Source: Stictocephala bisonia
Lineage: Eukaryota > Arthropoda > Insecta > Hemiptera > Membracidae
Assembly: GCA_035578905.1 (NCBI GenBank)
Contig: JAQJVL010000427.1
Span: 521,001 to 585,000, forward strand
Direction: 5' to 3'
DNA length: 64,000 nucleotides
Positions 49,886-60,384 of the stretch are shown here, piece by piece. Position 1 is the stretch's first letter, and every line of letters starts with the position of its first letter. The notes below the pieces were generated by a model. It ran no database searches. It was not told where the DNA came from and saw only the letters and a program-made list of their open reading frames with translations. Made by a program: the position numbers and the translations under genes.

Positions 49886-52756
49886 TTAATTTGCTAATTG
49901 AATTTCAATTTTACATGTAGGTATTCATTTTGTTTCAACATCAAACTTAAACTAATGTTATTTCATGACATTACATTTAAGAGCAATTTACAATTATTAC
50001 AAAGTATATATCAAGAGGTGTGTTTTTTATTTTTATACTCTTAGAATTTTGAGTCTGACATATGTTGAAAAAACTGCTAGTCTTAAAGTGTTGCTTAAAA
50101 CATCTTTATTTTCAATATCAGGGTGTAAAATGTTTAACAAAGTATATGTATTTTTATACTTATACTTCGTATAAAATAGATGTATTTTATCAATAAAAAT
50201 TATCATAAAATGAGAAAAAACTACTTTATTTTATCAACAGTAACTAAGTACAAACAATTTTCTTAAGTTAACGATTGTGCGTTCAATCTCCAGTTCCAAT
50301 GTGAATTAGCGATGATCAAAACAATCTATCCAAAATATTTAGTTTTTTTGGTTTCTGAAATACGCTTGAAATTTATTTTGTGTAAAACGTAGTACTAATG
50401 ATGGATCATTATTATATTGTTATGGCCTTATATATTATTTTCACAACAATAAATAATTAAGGTACAAAATCACAAACATTTTCATTCATAAATGTGATGT
50501 ATAATATTAACTCGTTTCTATAAGTTTCATACCAATACAATGGAAAACTTAAATTATATGTTTCTTAAATTTTATCAATCCACAAACAATTTTAAAATTT
50601 TTCTGATACACCATCAAAAGAACCTAAATCATACCAAAGAATCTAACATAAATCATGTAATGTTTTGAACATATTGTTTTTTATAATTTCAAAATATTGT
50701 AATAAACAGAATCAAGGACGATCGTAGTGGCAGGTTTATGTGACTATATTTTTCTCTTTTTGTTTCGTATTTTGTTGAAAATATATAATTTAAATGGAAT
50801 ATGTTTTACACTGTGCTGAGTCAGACTGTAGACGTAGAGATTTAAACAGTAAATCTAAAGGTTAAAAAAGTAGTAAAAAGCCTAAAATCCTGGTCTCCCG
50901 AATCCTCACTATTTTTATTTTAAATCAGATATACAATATTAATATGTATAAAGATAAAAAAGTTTGAGTAATTTTGTCTATTTTGCTATCCTTTGCATTA
51001 TAATGTATTACAATCAAAAAATCACTCAGAAGATAAATCGAGTTTATCCAGATATATTGGCCGTAAATTGTTTTATTTCTACGTCTGTGTAAGAAGTGTT
51101 GTTCCTAGAGGGTGGGAAGTGAGCATCATAATGGGGAGCTTATTGTAAACTGGCCTGCCTTTGTCTTTTGTACCAACAACTCGCGTCTTGGGCCGTTGTT
51201 TCCTTCTACAAACAAACTTTGAGAGGGGAACAGAAGCAAACCAATGCAATGATCAATTATTTGAAGAATATTTCTCCCATTCTATTATAATTTCGAGCTA
51301 TGGTTTTTCTAAGTTTCATGTAAAATTATGTAAGGAAAGTTAAAAGTTAATATATTTGATGAAATTATTACCTTTATAATTAGGTGCCAATTAAAATAAA
51401 TGTTTTATACTTTTTTTTATTCCTATTAATTTATTAGAAAAACGTGTTCAACAAGGAGTAAGTAATATAAATACTGAATCATTAAAAGATAAAAACTTAA
51501 TCTGGAAATACTTCTGAGCATTTAATTATTTATGCAATGATATACTTAGTTAATATATTAGTTGGCCTAATGATTACTTTATGACACAAATTTATCTTTT
51601 GATGAGACACTTTAAAATGGTTTTAGGCTTACTATACTATTAAGCCTAAACCTTGAAATGGTTATAAGGCTTGCTTAAAATATATTTAAGGCTTACACAC
51701 ATTACATTAGTGATTTGCAAACTATGAGAAAATATTTAATAAGACCTTAGTAAAAAAATATTTCAATAACTTTTAATTTCACTCTTTGCTTAGGACTTTA
51801 TTAAATGCAAGTTAATCTGATTGCCCATCAAATGCTTCTACAAGTATAAAAACTATACTCCTGATGACCAGGTATATTAAATGTCAGCTAAATTGACTTC
51901 CAAATATTCTGTTTTGTTTATTTTTTACAGCTTTAATTAATATATTATGTTTACAACGTTCAATTAAAACGAACTGATTACAATATTCACAGAATTATTT
52001 TTAAAAGTATTGTCTTTCTTGATTCTTTAGAAAAACACATCGAAGTAACAACAGCTGTAAAAATTTACTACGAAATCACGACTTTAAATTCCTCATGTTT
52101 ATTTTTTATTACTAAAGATTTTTTTAATTTTTTAAGGATATTTATTTTAAATGCTCATTAAACTTAAATTAGAAAAATATGTTTTGTTTGGTTTCGGTTT
52201 TATTTGTAGGTTACCTCCATGCCGTTACCAAACTTAAAATAATTCTGTTTTGTGCTGGTTAGAAAAAATAATTAGTATCATAACCTTGTTATAATTTGTA
52301 ATTTATCTAGATTTTCAAATCTCAAACTTGTTTGTAATTGCTAATTATGATTTACTGTACCAACATCACCTATTGATAAACACCAATGCTTTACATAAGC
52401 ATATATGTCGGATGCTGTAATCAGCATAACTGATTAGAGAGAGGCATTTCCTACGGCTATTATTGATAATTGCTGTTATCAATTTGCATGTGTCAATGCA
52501 CAGGCACGATCGATTATGCAAACATCTATATAAATATCATTATAATCGTTTTACATATCACTTTGTAAATGGGAATGTTATTTTAGTTTTTGGGTTGATA
52601 TATAATAGTCCAACTATTAGTATTAAACTACAAAACAATTTCAGGTCACAAAAGACAAAATGTATTTAAATATAAGAACTGCACAAATAATATAGCAATT
52701 TTATTTGAAAATACATATATGTCTATAAAATATGATAATTCAGGAATAAACACTGT
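49886..52756. other. AT-rich DNA, no supported gene
   Basis: A 60-codon plus frame at 51161-51343 sits in a slightly GC-richer patch (51090-51250) without known motifs. Other frames are compositional. Confidence 0.4.
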
Positions 52757-53227
52757 CGGCACTGGTGGCGCAGTGCTGTAACTCAGCTACTTGGGGACAA
52801 AGTGTTTGGAAGATTGTAGGCGATAGGTTCCATGCTCGGTTCTCGTAATACCGACACGGCGTCCGCTCAATGGTTGTCATCAACGTAGATACTACTAGAG
52901 AAGTCTGGAGTGTCCGTGTTGAATGGTAGTCAAGGTTCGGATGTTGTGTAGGGAAGAGAACTGAGTGTTAGACTTGTCAGTTAGCTGAAAATCAGACCAA
53001 CACTACGTGGTTCGGATTCCACGTTAAGCTGTAGGTCCCATAGTTGCCCTGGCTATTGGGCTATTAATAAATAGTCCTTTCTGAGCTAAGCCGAACTCAG
53101 ATAGTAACAATGACTACACTCGTTCATCTACACTCATCACACTCATTCACTCCTCATATTCGCCCATATCTCTACGATCGGCGTCTTAGAGATGAATAAT
53201 GAATAATGAATAATGAATAATAATGAA
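52757..53227 (+). repeat. tRNA-derived SINE, copy 2, with AATAATG tail
   Basis: The head has an A-box-like TGGCGCAGTGCTG and a weaker B-box-like AGGTTCCATGCTC. A body shared with 35407-35830 follows, and it ends in GATGAATAATGAATAATG-type repeats (to about 53227). SINEs of this form are transcribed by RNA polymerase III and mobilised by a partner LINE; the partner is not identified. Confidence 0.75.
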
Positions 53228-53431
53228 CAATTTTTATCCATAAAAACGAAATTAGTTTTGTTGTTGTTACAGAATGATACTTTTACCTTTTAAAAAATTC
53301 ATCAACATGATGAATTTCCTCAAGAATGGAATGTGTTCCATTTATTCCAAAAATGTATTCTTACAAAAAATACTATTCCAGATTCCAGTGAAAGGTGGAA
53401 TAGTAAATCCATCTTACCTTTAATAAGGTTG
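53228..53431. other. Left flank of the LTR element
   Basis: Short AT-rich sequence with GGAATGTGTTCCATTTATTCC-like local dyads (53328 onward). Nothing else. Confidence 0.4.
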
Positions 53432-53436
53432 ATATG

Positions 53437-53608
53437 TGTGTTGTTAATTAATATTTATTTAAACATATGTTGAAACCATATGATGTATAGTAATTGTTAT
53501 ATTGTTTTGTTTTGAGAGTTTTGGGATAGAGATTAAAGGTGTGGTTATATTTGTTTGTGAGGACTTATTTTATTAATTTAATTAAGATGCCTAGACGGCA
53601 TCAATCCA
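53437..53608 (+). repeat. 5' LTR, 172 bp
   Basis: Starts TGTGTTGTTAATTAATATTT and ends GACGGCATCAATCCA. It would hold the promoter and R region, but I see no distinct TATA or AATAAA signal to place R. ATG codons at 53587 and 53608 open a frame that continues as gag. Confidence 0.95.
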
Positions 53609-53946
53609 TGGTGTCAGGTGTAGAAGACAAATAAGATATAACATTTCGTCCATTACCTATAAATGCCCCCAAAAAACTGGATTGGGAAAATCCCAACTGG
53701 GAGAATTGGCTTAGAGGCTGGGAACCATATAGAGTTGTTTCGAAGCTGAATGAAGCTCCAGAGATTACCAAGTGAATACTTTGATTTATACTCTAGGAGA
53801 CGAAATAGAAGACGTTCTAAAGAGGTACACCTCTCCTCCAAAGAACTGAATAGCTATGATAATGTAATAGGTTGTCTAAATGAGTATTTTAAAGGAAAAA
53901 CAAACGTAGTATATGAACGTACAAGGTTTTTCGGAAGGAACCACAG
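53587..53946 (+). pseudogene. gag: gag, N-terminal part, broken
   Basis: A frame opening at ATG 53587, inside the 5' LTR, reads through the LTR end and primer site and meets TAA at 53632-53634. The same frame then continues with LDWENPNWENWLRGWEPYR to TGA at 53773. The capsid-like reading moves to a second frame (IYTLGDEIEDVLKRY, ending at TGA 53847). It then passes to a third (YDNVIGCLNEYFKGKTNVVY), and rejoins the first frame near 53940. Matrix/capsid-type gag of this kind (W...F....Y...F..R..V..ER..F) builds the cytoplasmic particle. Three frame changes and one stop make this copy non-functional. Confidence 0.8.
53609..53626 (+). other. Primer binding site
   Basis: TGGTGTCAGGTGTAGAAG directly abuts the LTR end. 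TGG pairs with the CCA end of a tRNA, as in other LTR elements. I cannot name the tRNA. Confidence 0.75.
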
Positions 53947-54768
53947 TTGGAGGGAGAACCAGTTGAGAGATTTATTAAAGACTTGCATCATATTTCTGTA
54001 AATTGCAAGTTTGGAAACCTTACAGATGAGCTGGTAATGACTAAGATTATACAAGGGATCCAAGATACCAGACTATCGGAAGAAATGCAAATACAAGATA
54101 ATTTAACTCTGAGAATGGTGGAAGGAAAGGTGAGACAGGCTGAGACAGTGAAGAAACAGCAATCAATAGTTAGAAGTCATGTATCGGAATCTGTTATTGG
54201 GGTAGCAGCCAAAAGACCATTAGGAAGTCGATTAGAACATAAGCCTGATGAAAACAGAAAACGTTGGAGTTGTGGTAAGTCATTTCCTCATGTTAATTCT
54301 ACATGTCCTGCTCTAAAAGGGAAATGCCGGAAATGTTTCAGAGTTGGTCATTTTGAAAAGATGTGTAAAAGCAAAATCAACTATGTTGTGGGTAATGAAA
54401 ACTCTGAATTCCACAATCAGAATGTAAAGCAATTAGATGTAATATCAGAAGCGTTTTTGAATAACACAAACTGTGTTCGATCTCAATCATGGGAAGTAGA
54501 TTTACTTATAGGGAGTAATTTACTCAAGTTCTGTGTAGATAGTGGCGCAGATGTTACTATTATATCTGAAGCAACATATGAAAAATGCTTTAAAAAGAAA
54601 TGTCGTTTGGATAATTGTGATTTAAAACTGTTTGGGCCTGGTAGGTCTCCAATACATGTACTTGGGAAATTCCGAGCTAGGTTGGTCTACTCTGAAGATA
54701 AGGCTTGCTGGCAAGATATTTATGTTATGTTGGGAGAACAAAAACCTTTATTAGGGCGAATTCACTGA
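53947..54768 (+). pseudogene. gag-pro: gag C-terminus, nucleocapsid and protease, 273 codons
   Basis: The open frame begins in the capsid C-terminus (EPVERFIKDLHHIS near residues 4-17, then LTLRMVEGKVRQAETVKKQQ). Two zinc-knuckle positions follow. The second is intact (C127-x2-C130-x4-H135-x4-C140). The first has C109, H115 and C120 but R106 where the leading Cys is expected. The aspartic protease active site is DSGA at D198, followed by hydrophobic VTIIS. The frame ends in TGA after LLGRI, where family members continue into RT. Its ATG is internal. The nucleocapsid binds the RNA and the protease cleaves the polyprotein. The break at the PR/RT border is more likely damage than a programmed shift, which usually sits before PR. 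Confidence 0.9.
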
Positions 54769-55433
54769 AAATCCATACTCATATAGTGAGTAAATATCCT
54801 GAGCTATTTGATGGAATTGGGCTGTTAAAAACTGATGCTTATTCAATTGGCCTAAAAGAAGGTATTCAACTATATGCTGTTGGGTGTCCAAGACGTAATC
54901 CTTATAGATTGCGATCGAAAACTGAAAATGAACTGATTAAATTAGAAGAAAATGGCATAATTTCTAAAGTTGATAAGCCTACTGCCTGGGTAGCTGGGAT
55001 GGTAGTAGTCCCGAAAGCTAACGGGGATGTTCGTATTTGCATAGACTACACACAGCTGAATAAAGCAATCAAAAGAGAAAGACTGATGCTGCCATCGGTG
55101 GATGATATACTGGGACAGCTGCAAGGCGCAGAATATTTTTCAAAACTAGATTGTCGGTTGGGTTACTATCAGATACCCTTAAATTCAGAATCGAAGCTGC
55201 TTACCACATTTATCACGCACATGGGCAGATATTGCTTCAACAGAATGCCCATGGGTATAACAAGTGCACCTGAAGTATACCACTGGAAAATGACAAAATT
55301 ATTTCAAGGCCTAGAAGGGGTGTTAACATTGTTAGATGATTCTATTATTTATGGGAAGACTGTAGAGGAACACGACAGTAGATTGAATGCTGTTTTAATC
55401 AAACTTAAAATCACATGGGATTTCTTTGAATGA
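54705..55433 (+). pseudogene. pol: Reverse transcriptase, fingers and palm
   Basis: After about 54765 this frame carries RT. Visible are the entry segment YRLRSKTENELIKLEENGII, WVAGMVVVPKANGDVRICID, motif A LDCRLGYYQIPL with D149, motif B FNRMPMGITSAPE, and the catalytic LLDD with D211 and D212, followed by SIIYG. The residue two before the aspartates is Leu; Tyr, Phe or His is more common. The first ~20 residues are the antisense of no function: they overlap the end of the protease frame and are read out of register. The frame stops at 55431 just before the thumb, and the sequence continues one frame over. In an intact element the enzyme copies genomic RNA into cDNA in the particle. Confidence 0.92.
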
Positions 55434-55668
55434 ATCAAAGTGTATTTTCAGAACCCAAAGACTTAAGTTCTTGGGGCATATAATTTCAAACAGAGGGATC
55501 AGCCCGGATAATGATAAAATCAATGCTTTATTGAACCTTGAAGCCCCTAAAACCGTACCGGAGGTGCGCAGACTGTTAGGAATGTGTAACTATTACTCAA
55601 AATTTTTTCCTCAGTTAGCAACAGTTACAGAACCTATACGTGATCTGCTACGGAAACAAAATACCTGA
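55426..55668 (+). pseudogene. pol: Reverse transcriptase thumb/connection
   Basis: Eighty codons with CIFRTQRLKFLGHIIS, RGISPDNDKINALLNL and VRRLLGMCNYYSKFFPQLA match the conserved Ty3/gypsy block after the YxDD box (K..F....V.FLGH.IS..GI..D..K). The frame stops at TGA 55666-55668 and resumes in the same frame with IWE. The stop probably replaced TGG, as an aromatic residue is common there. The ATG at 55426 is not a real start. Confidence 0.88.
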
Positions 55669-55965
55669 ATCTGGGAAACCCAACAAGAAAACATTTTTCA
55701 AAGTATAAAGAAAATTATGACTCAACCTCCTTTACTAGCATTCTTTGAAACAAACAGAAAGACCAGAATAGCTGCTGATGCATCAATTTCTGGATTAGGG
55801 GCAGTTCTAGATCAGCAAAATGACAGTGAGGTTTGGAAACCAGTACAGTATGCATCCCGTAGTTTGTCAGACACTGAGAAGAGATATTCCAATATTGAGA
55901 GAGAAACACTAGCGATTGTGTGGGCGTTTGAACGGTTTCAAGAGTTTTTAATAGTGGAGAAATGA
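55669..55965 (+). pseudogene. pol: RNase H domain, main part
   Basis: The same frame as the preceding piece continues through PPLLAFFE. Counting from the ATG at 55717, RIAADASISGLGAVL holds catalytic D21, and YSNIERETLAIVWAFERF holds E61/E63. A TGA at 55963-55965 ends the frame, while the third catalytic Asp (QTDHKP) lies just beyond in another frame. RNase H removes RNA from the RNA:DNA hybrid. Confidence 0.9.
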
Positions 55966-57137
55966 TTATTCAGACGGATCACAAACCATTTTTGACACTT
56001 CTAGTACCTAAGCCCTTAAGTGAATTGACGCCAAGGCTACAGACATTTAGAATGCGGCTTATGAGATTTCAGTATATAATGGAGTATGTTCCAGGAAAAG
56101 CATTCTACACACCAGATACTCTTTCAAAAAGTCCTTTGCAAAATAGTGATAAGGAATTAAGAGAAGAAGAGGATATGGAATTCTTTGTAGGGTGTGTAGG
56201 ACAACCAAATGTTTCAGACAGGCGAATGGAAGAAGTAAAAATAGCCCAAGATGGTGATAAAGAAATCCAAATGGTAAAGGAGTATATAATGAAGGGATGG
56301 CCGACAGAAATTCCTACAATTTGTGTTCAGTACAGCCAGTTTAAGAATGGATTTTGGATAAATAATGGGGTTTTGATGTATGATCATAGAGTCGTCATTC
56401 CTTTCAAATTACGCACTGAAATTTTAGAGAAAATACATGAAGGACATGGTGGTCAAAAGAAGTCATTGTGGGGAGCTAAGGGCACCGTATGGTGGCTTGG
56501 TATAAATCAAGATGTAATAAATAAAGTTTCAAAGTGCAGAGCTTGCATAGAACAGACAACACAACCACCGGAACCCCTGATGCCTTCTCCGGTTCCTCAG
56601 AGACCTTGGCAGGTACTAGGTCTTGATTACTGTAAGGTTAATGGATCCTGGGATCTGGTTGTAGGAGATTATTTTTCTAGATATATTGATGTACAACAAA
56701 TGAAGTGTGATTTAAAATCAAATACAGCCATAAAACACTTAACAAGATTATTTGCATTGTTTGGCATTCCCGATGTTGCACGATGTGACCAAGGAACTAA
56801 TCTCTACAGTTTCGAAATGAAGGATTTCGCTAAAGTTTGGGGATTTCACATAGTACCTAGTAGTGCAAAGTATCCTCAAAGTAATGGGTTTGCGGAGGCT
56901 ATCGTGAAAATAGCAAAAAGAATAATCTTAAAAGGAGATATGGAGTTGGGTTTACTTGCTTACCGTACCACTAAAACAGAGCTGGGATACAGCCCTTGTG
57001 AATTATTGATGGGGCGACAAATTAGGGTATCTTTACCAATACATCCAATAAACTTAGAACCGAAATGGCCTGACCTGGAGGAGTTCAAAAAGAATGACGA
57101 GCGAAGAAAGAACAGGTGTAAAAAAATTTTGATTTAA
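55962..57137 (+). pseudogene. pol: RNase H end and integrase, 391 codons
   Basis: This is the longest open piece. It starts with the RNase H QTDHKP (D6) and the Ty3/gypsy landmark YVPGKAFYTPDTLSK. The integrase zinc domain has H159, H162, C192 and C195. The catalytic core has D222 (GLDYC), D276 (RCDQGTN) and E312 (NGFAEA), with exactly 35 residues between the last two, the DD35E signature. LAYRTTKTELGYSPCELLMGR follows. All three acidic residues are present, so the core would look intact alone. The frame ends at 57137 near an A-run, and the C-terminal domain continues in another frame. Confidence 0.95.
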
Positions 57138-57313
57138 GACATAAAACCAAAGACTTGCCAGAACTTCAAGAGGGAGACGTTGTATGGGTGAAAGATAGAG
57201 GAGAGTATAGAAAAACTTTTCGGAAAATAAAAGGAGTACCACGTCGCTATGAGATAAGAATGGGGAATGGTGGAGTAGTTGACCGAAATGGATGCATGCT
57301 GATTATTACTTGA
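57119..57313 (+). pseudogene. pol: Integrase C-terminal domain
   Basis: Frame-shifted continuation with LPELQEGDVVWVKDRGEYRK and RRYEIRMGNGGVV, ending in TGA at 57311-57313, 15 bases before the polypurine tract. The G(D)xVWVKD and YEI pattern fits the SH3-like C-terminal DNA-binding domain of Ty3/gypsy integrases. No further frame lies before the 3' LTR, so there is no env. Confidence 0.8.
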
Positions 57314-57328
57314 AAATTGAACTTATTT

Positions 57329-57344
57329 GAAAAAGAAGGAGAGA
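57329..57344 (+). other. Polypurine tract
   Basis: GAAAAAGAAGGAGAGA, 16 uninterrupted purines ending exactly at the 3' LTR. This is the expected plus-strand primer position. Confidence 0.9.
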
Positions 57345-57513
57345 TGTGTTGTTAATTAATATTTATTTAAACATATGTTGAAACCGTATGTATAGTAATT
57401 GTTATATTGTTTTGTTTTGAGAGTTTTGGGATAGAGATTAAAGGTGTGGTTATATTTGTTTGTGAGTTCTTATTTTATTAATATAATTAAGATGCCTAGA
57501 CGGCATCAATCCA
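57345..57513 (+). repeat. 3' LTR, 169 bp
   Basis: Same ends as the 5' LTR. It differs by a 3-bp deletion (ATG), A to G nearby, GA to TT in the GTGAGGAC/GTGAGTTC stretch, and T to A in AATTTAATT. Confidence 0.95.
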
Positions 57514-57518
57514 ATATG

Positions 57519-60096
57519 TAAGCAATCAAGAGATGACTAATATTTTAATTTGTTTATTTTAGAGAATTTTGAACTTTTTAAAGCAAACCCTGCTCGATAT
57601 ACATGGACCATTGATTTATGTGGAAACTAATTCAAACTGAGTAAGGAGGTTAACAGAAGTGATAAATATTTATACTCATATTCAGGACTTAAACCTGCAC
57701 TTCAAGCTCCAAGTGGCAACGCTTTGGATCCCCCAGAACCAGATATCACAAAATGTAGTATATTTTAATTTTGCATACGATAGTTAAAGTGTGTGTATTA
57801 GGATGTGTTTTGATTGATAAATGATAGCACTGGATTAACACATAGGAATTATTACAATAAAAAGTAATAGCCTCATTTGTCAACATAATTATGAAATTTG
57901 CAGCTTTTCCCTACAACAAACTATAGTTTACGAAATTAATATTAATGGTACAAAAAATAATAATCTACGTAAAGATTGTTAAAATTATGAAATTATAAAA
58001 TTGTTGTAATTGTATAAACAAACTAAAAATAAAATTGACTGCATCTTCAAACTAGACTAAGCATTCTACGGGTATTAGAATATTGTTTACAAAGTTGTCT
58101 TTATTTTAATAGATCAATAGGTCTACTAAATAAAAAAGACATAAGTTTTCTTTATACATGTGTCCATCAATAACAGCTTATTTCATCTATATACTATAAA
58201 GCGCGATGTAGTTACTCACTCACTAACTGATTTTAAATGTCGAAGTATTTCCCGGAGTTCTAACCCCCACATATGTACACTTAAATTGAAGCTCTCGGTC
58301 TGAAACCTCTAAGAAAATTCACCAAAGTTTAATTTTTTCAGTCACAAACAAGATGCGGCCTTTTTTGCTCCAAAATGACCTTAATGTATTTCTTATGAGA
58401 AAATTGCAAACAATTAGTTTTCATTACCTCACATAAGAAAAGGCTTGAGTAAAAATTTCAAACCTCCATAGTTCTACACGTGAAACATATGAAGGTGTCG
58501 ACTCCAATTGTTCAGAGCTTTGTTCAACTTATTTATCAAAAGATTTACTTGTTCAATACAATGAGGTACTTATGACCGTCATGTGTTCTTTATACAAGAG
58601 TATGAGTAGCAATAATAATACTACCCTACAGTAAAATGTAATGTATAGATACTAGATAATATTGTTGGCAGCGCACTCTGAGATAATTAAACTGAAGGCA
58701 GTTACTCGTTATTTGCAACATTGAGCTTCAGTATTCAAATTGGCTACAATTTTAATCAACATTACCGTGTACCATCATATTGTATTACTATAGAATAGGC
58801 GCTCTTGACTGTAACAATTATTTTTAAATAAATAATAATATTTTTTTATACATATTAGTAAATTTAATTTCAAAACATTTTACACAGTTATTGAAAATTT
58901 CACATCATTATTATTTAAAAGGGAACAGTTAGCATTAATAAAGCTAGAATTTACAATTTAATAATATTGCTGATAGCATTTACTTTTTTTTCAGTTAAAA
59001 TGAAATAAAAAAGAAATTAGGTAATAATTTCTACAATTGAATAAATTAAGGTATTTCAGATACTTAATTTTACCTCTTAATTTTAATTAACTCCCTTAAA
59101 ATGTGCTGTACATTTGAGGTAATGGATTGTAAATTGTTTAATGTACTTGAAGTTTCTATTATCTAAATACAAAATGATACTAATCGGCCCATAACCCCCC
59201 CCCCCCCGTACAGCAAAAGTTCAATATGGTGTGCAATCTTTATATTGTGACATATTAATAGTGTAAGTGTGGGTGTAATGTGCATGCATGAATTTAATTG
59301 TTAGTTAATTTAAAATAAGTAAAGGTTAAAAGCAGTCCAATAAATTGAAAGAGTGTAAAGAAACAACAAAACTCCTCAAAAACAGTATATTTAGTGTTTC
59401 TAAGCTACAACGAAAATTTATATAAATAAAGAATAAAAACATAATATTTTACATAACATGTGATTTTTTTATTTTGAGTGTATTTTGTGAAATGAAAATT
59501 ACCTTTATATTCAATATTTAAAGTTTTTGATATACGTAAAGCTTGTATCAACAAAAAATTACTTTATTATATTTTTTTAATGTCAATGATCATCTTAAAT
59601 ACTAAATTTATTGTAAGAAAATATTTTAATCAACATTTATTAATTTAAAATCATATTATATTTATTGATACCGAAGTAAACGAACAGGTACTGAAAACAT
59701 GTAAAGATTTATTTATGATTTAATAAAGTATTTGATCTACTTTTTTACTTAGTGTTAGCTACAAATGACGTAGTTTAGCCCAACATTCAGTCAATGTCCA
59801 GGCTACAAAGTTAGTGGGTTAACTTCCAAGGCTAGTGTTAACAACCGTTAGTCTTCATTACGTACAAGTCTACGAAGTTTGTGAATTTGATACTCTATCC
59901 TTTATAGCAATATTATAAAAAACCGTTTGGGCATTACAAAGTCATATTACATACTTTAAAAATAATTTTTTATAATTTTTAAATTGTGTGTGCTCACTCT
60001 TTGAAAAACATTTTATTATGGTTTAAAAATATGTTTATAATTTAATTTAGTTTTTCTATGGAATATATAAACAAGAAAATCGTCTAATTTTACATT
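57519..60096. other. AT-rich DNA, no supported gene
   Basis: A segment at about 58190-58400 starts GCGCGATGTAGTTACTCACT and resembles the ACTCACTCACTAACTGA starts of insect dispersed repeats; this is weak recall. A C13 run lies at 59195-59207. Nothing else was recognised. Confidence 0.4.
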
Positions 60097-60300
60097 TTAT
60101 TTAATAAAATACAGGCCGATACACTCTACAACCTTACTCCACTCATTCCCATGGACTATTGATCTTATTTGTGAGGAGAATTTATCAAATAGAACAAGTG
60201 GGAGAGCCATACTAGTGGTGCAACTTACGATATCTATAACTGTATAGAGTAAAAACGCATTTGACCTCTCGGCTACTGGCTCTCCCAAGGCTGCTTAATA
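60097..60300 (-). repeat. Possible tRNA-derived SINE fragment
   Basis: The minus strand has TAGCCGAGAGGTCAAATGCG, a good match to a tRNA Leu/Ser-type A box. It is flanked by GGGAGAGCCA and, about 75 bases on, the complementary TGGCTCTCCC. No clear B box was found. The 63-codon open frame (60097-60288) begins in this hairpin and has no known domain. Confidence 0.35.
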
Positions 60301-60384
60301 GGTCCTATGAGGCAGGTTTTCGTGTTTTAGTTATTATGTTGTCTTCACAGAGAGCACAAATGGTCTCCCTCTATGAACAACTTC

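Larger units (their letters stand above)
53437..57513 (+). mobile_element. Ty3/gypsy LTR retrotransposon, structurally complete, coding-defective
   Basis: The 4,077-bp element is bounded by TG...CA LTRs (172 and 169 bp) and the ATATG duplication. Inside, in order, are a primer binding site, gag with zinc knuckles, protease, reverse transcriptase, RNase H, integrase and a polypurine tract. PR-RT-RH-IN order identifies Ty3/gypsy (Metaviridae) rather than Ty1/copia. No envelope frame follows integrase. The coding part is broken by at least six frame changes and two in-frame stops. The LTRs differ at four bases plus one 3-bp indel, about 2.4%. Confidence 0.96.
53432..57518. repeat. 5-bp target-site duplication ATATG
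   Basis: ATATG precedes the 5' LTR (53432-53436) and follows the 3' LTR (57514-57518). A 5-bp duplication is usual for integrase-mediated Ty3/gypsy insertion and fixes both element ends. The span given runs from one copy to the other. Confidence 0.92.

Noticed and set aside
54765..54775. Programmed frameshift between protease and RT of the LTR element
   Set aside because: Programmed shifts in this group normally lie between gag and protease, I see no clear slippery site, and several other frame changes in the element are plainly damage.
57137..57344. Possible env gene downstream of integrase
   Set aside because: Only the integrase C-terminal frame and the polypurine tract fit in this space.
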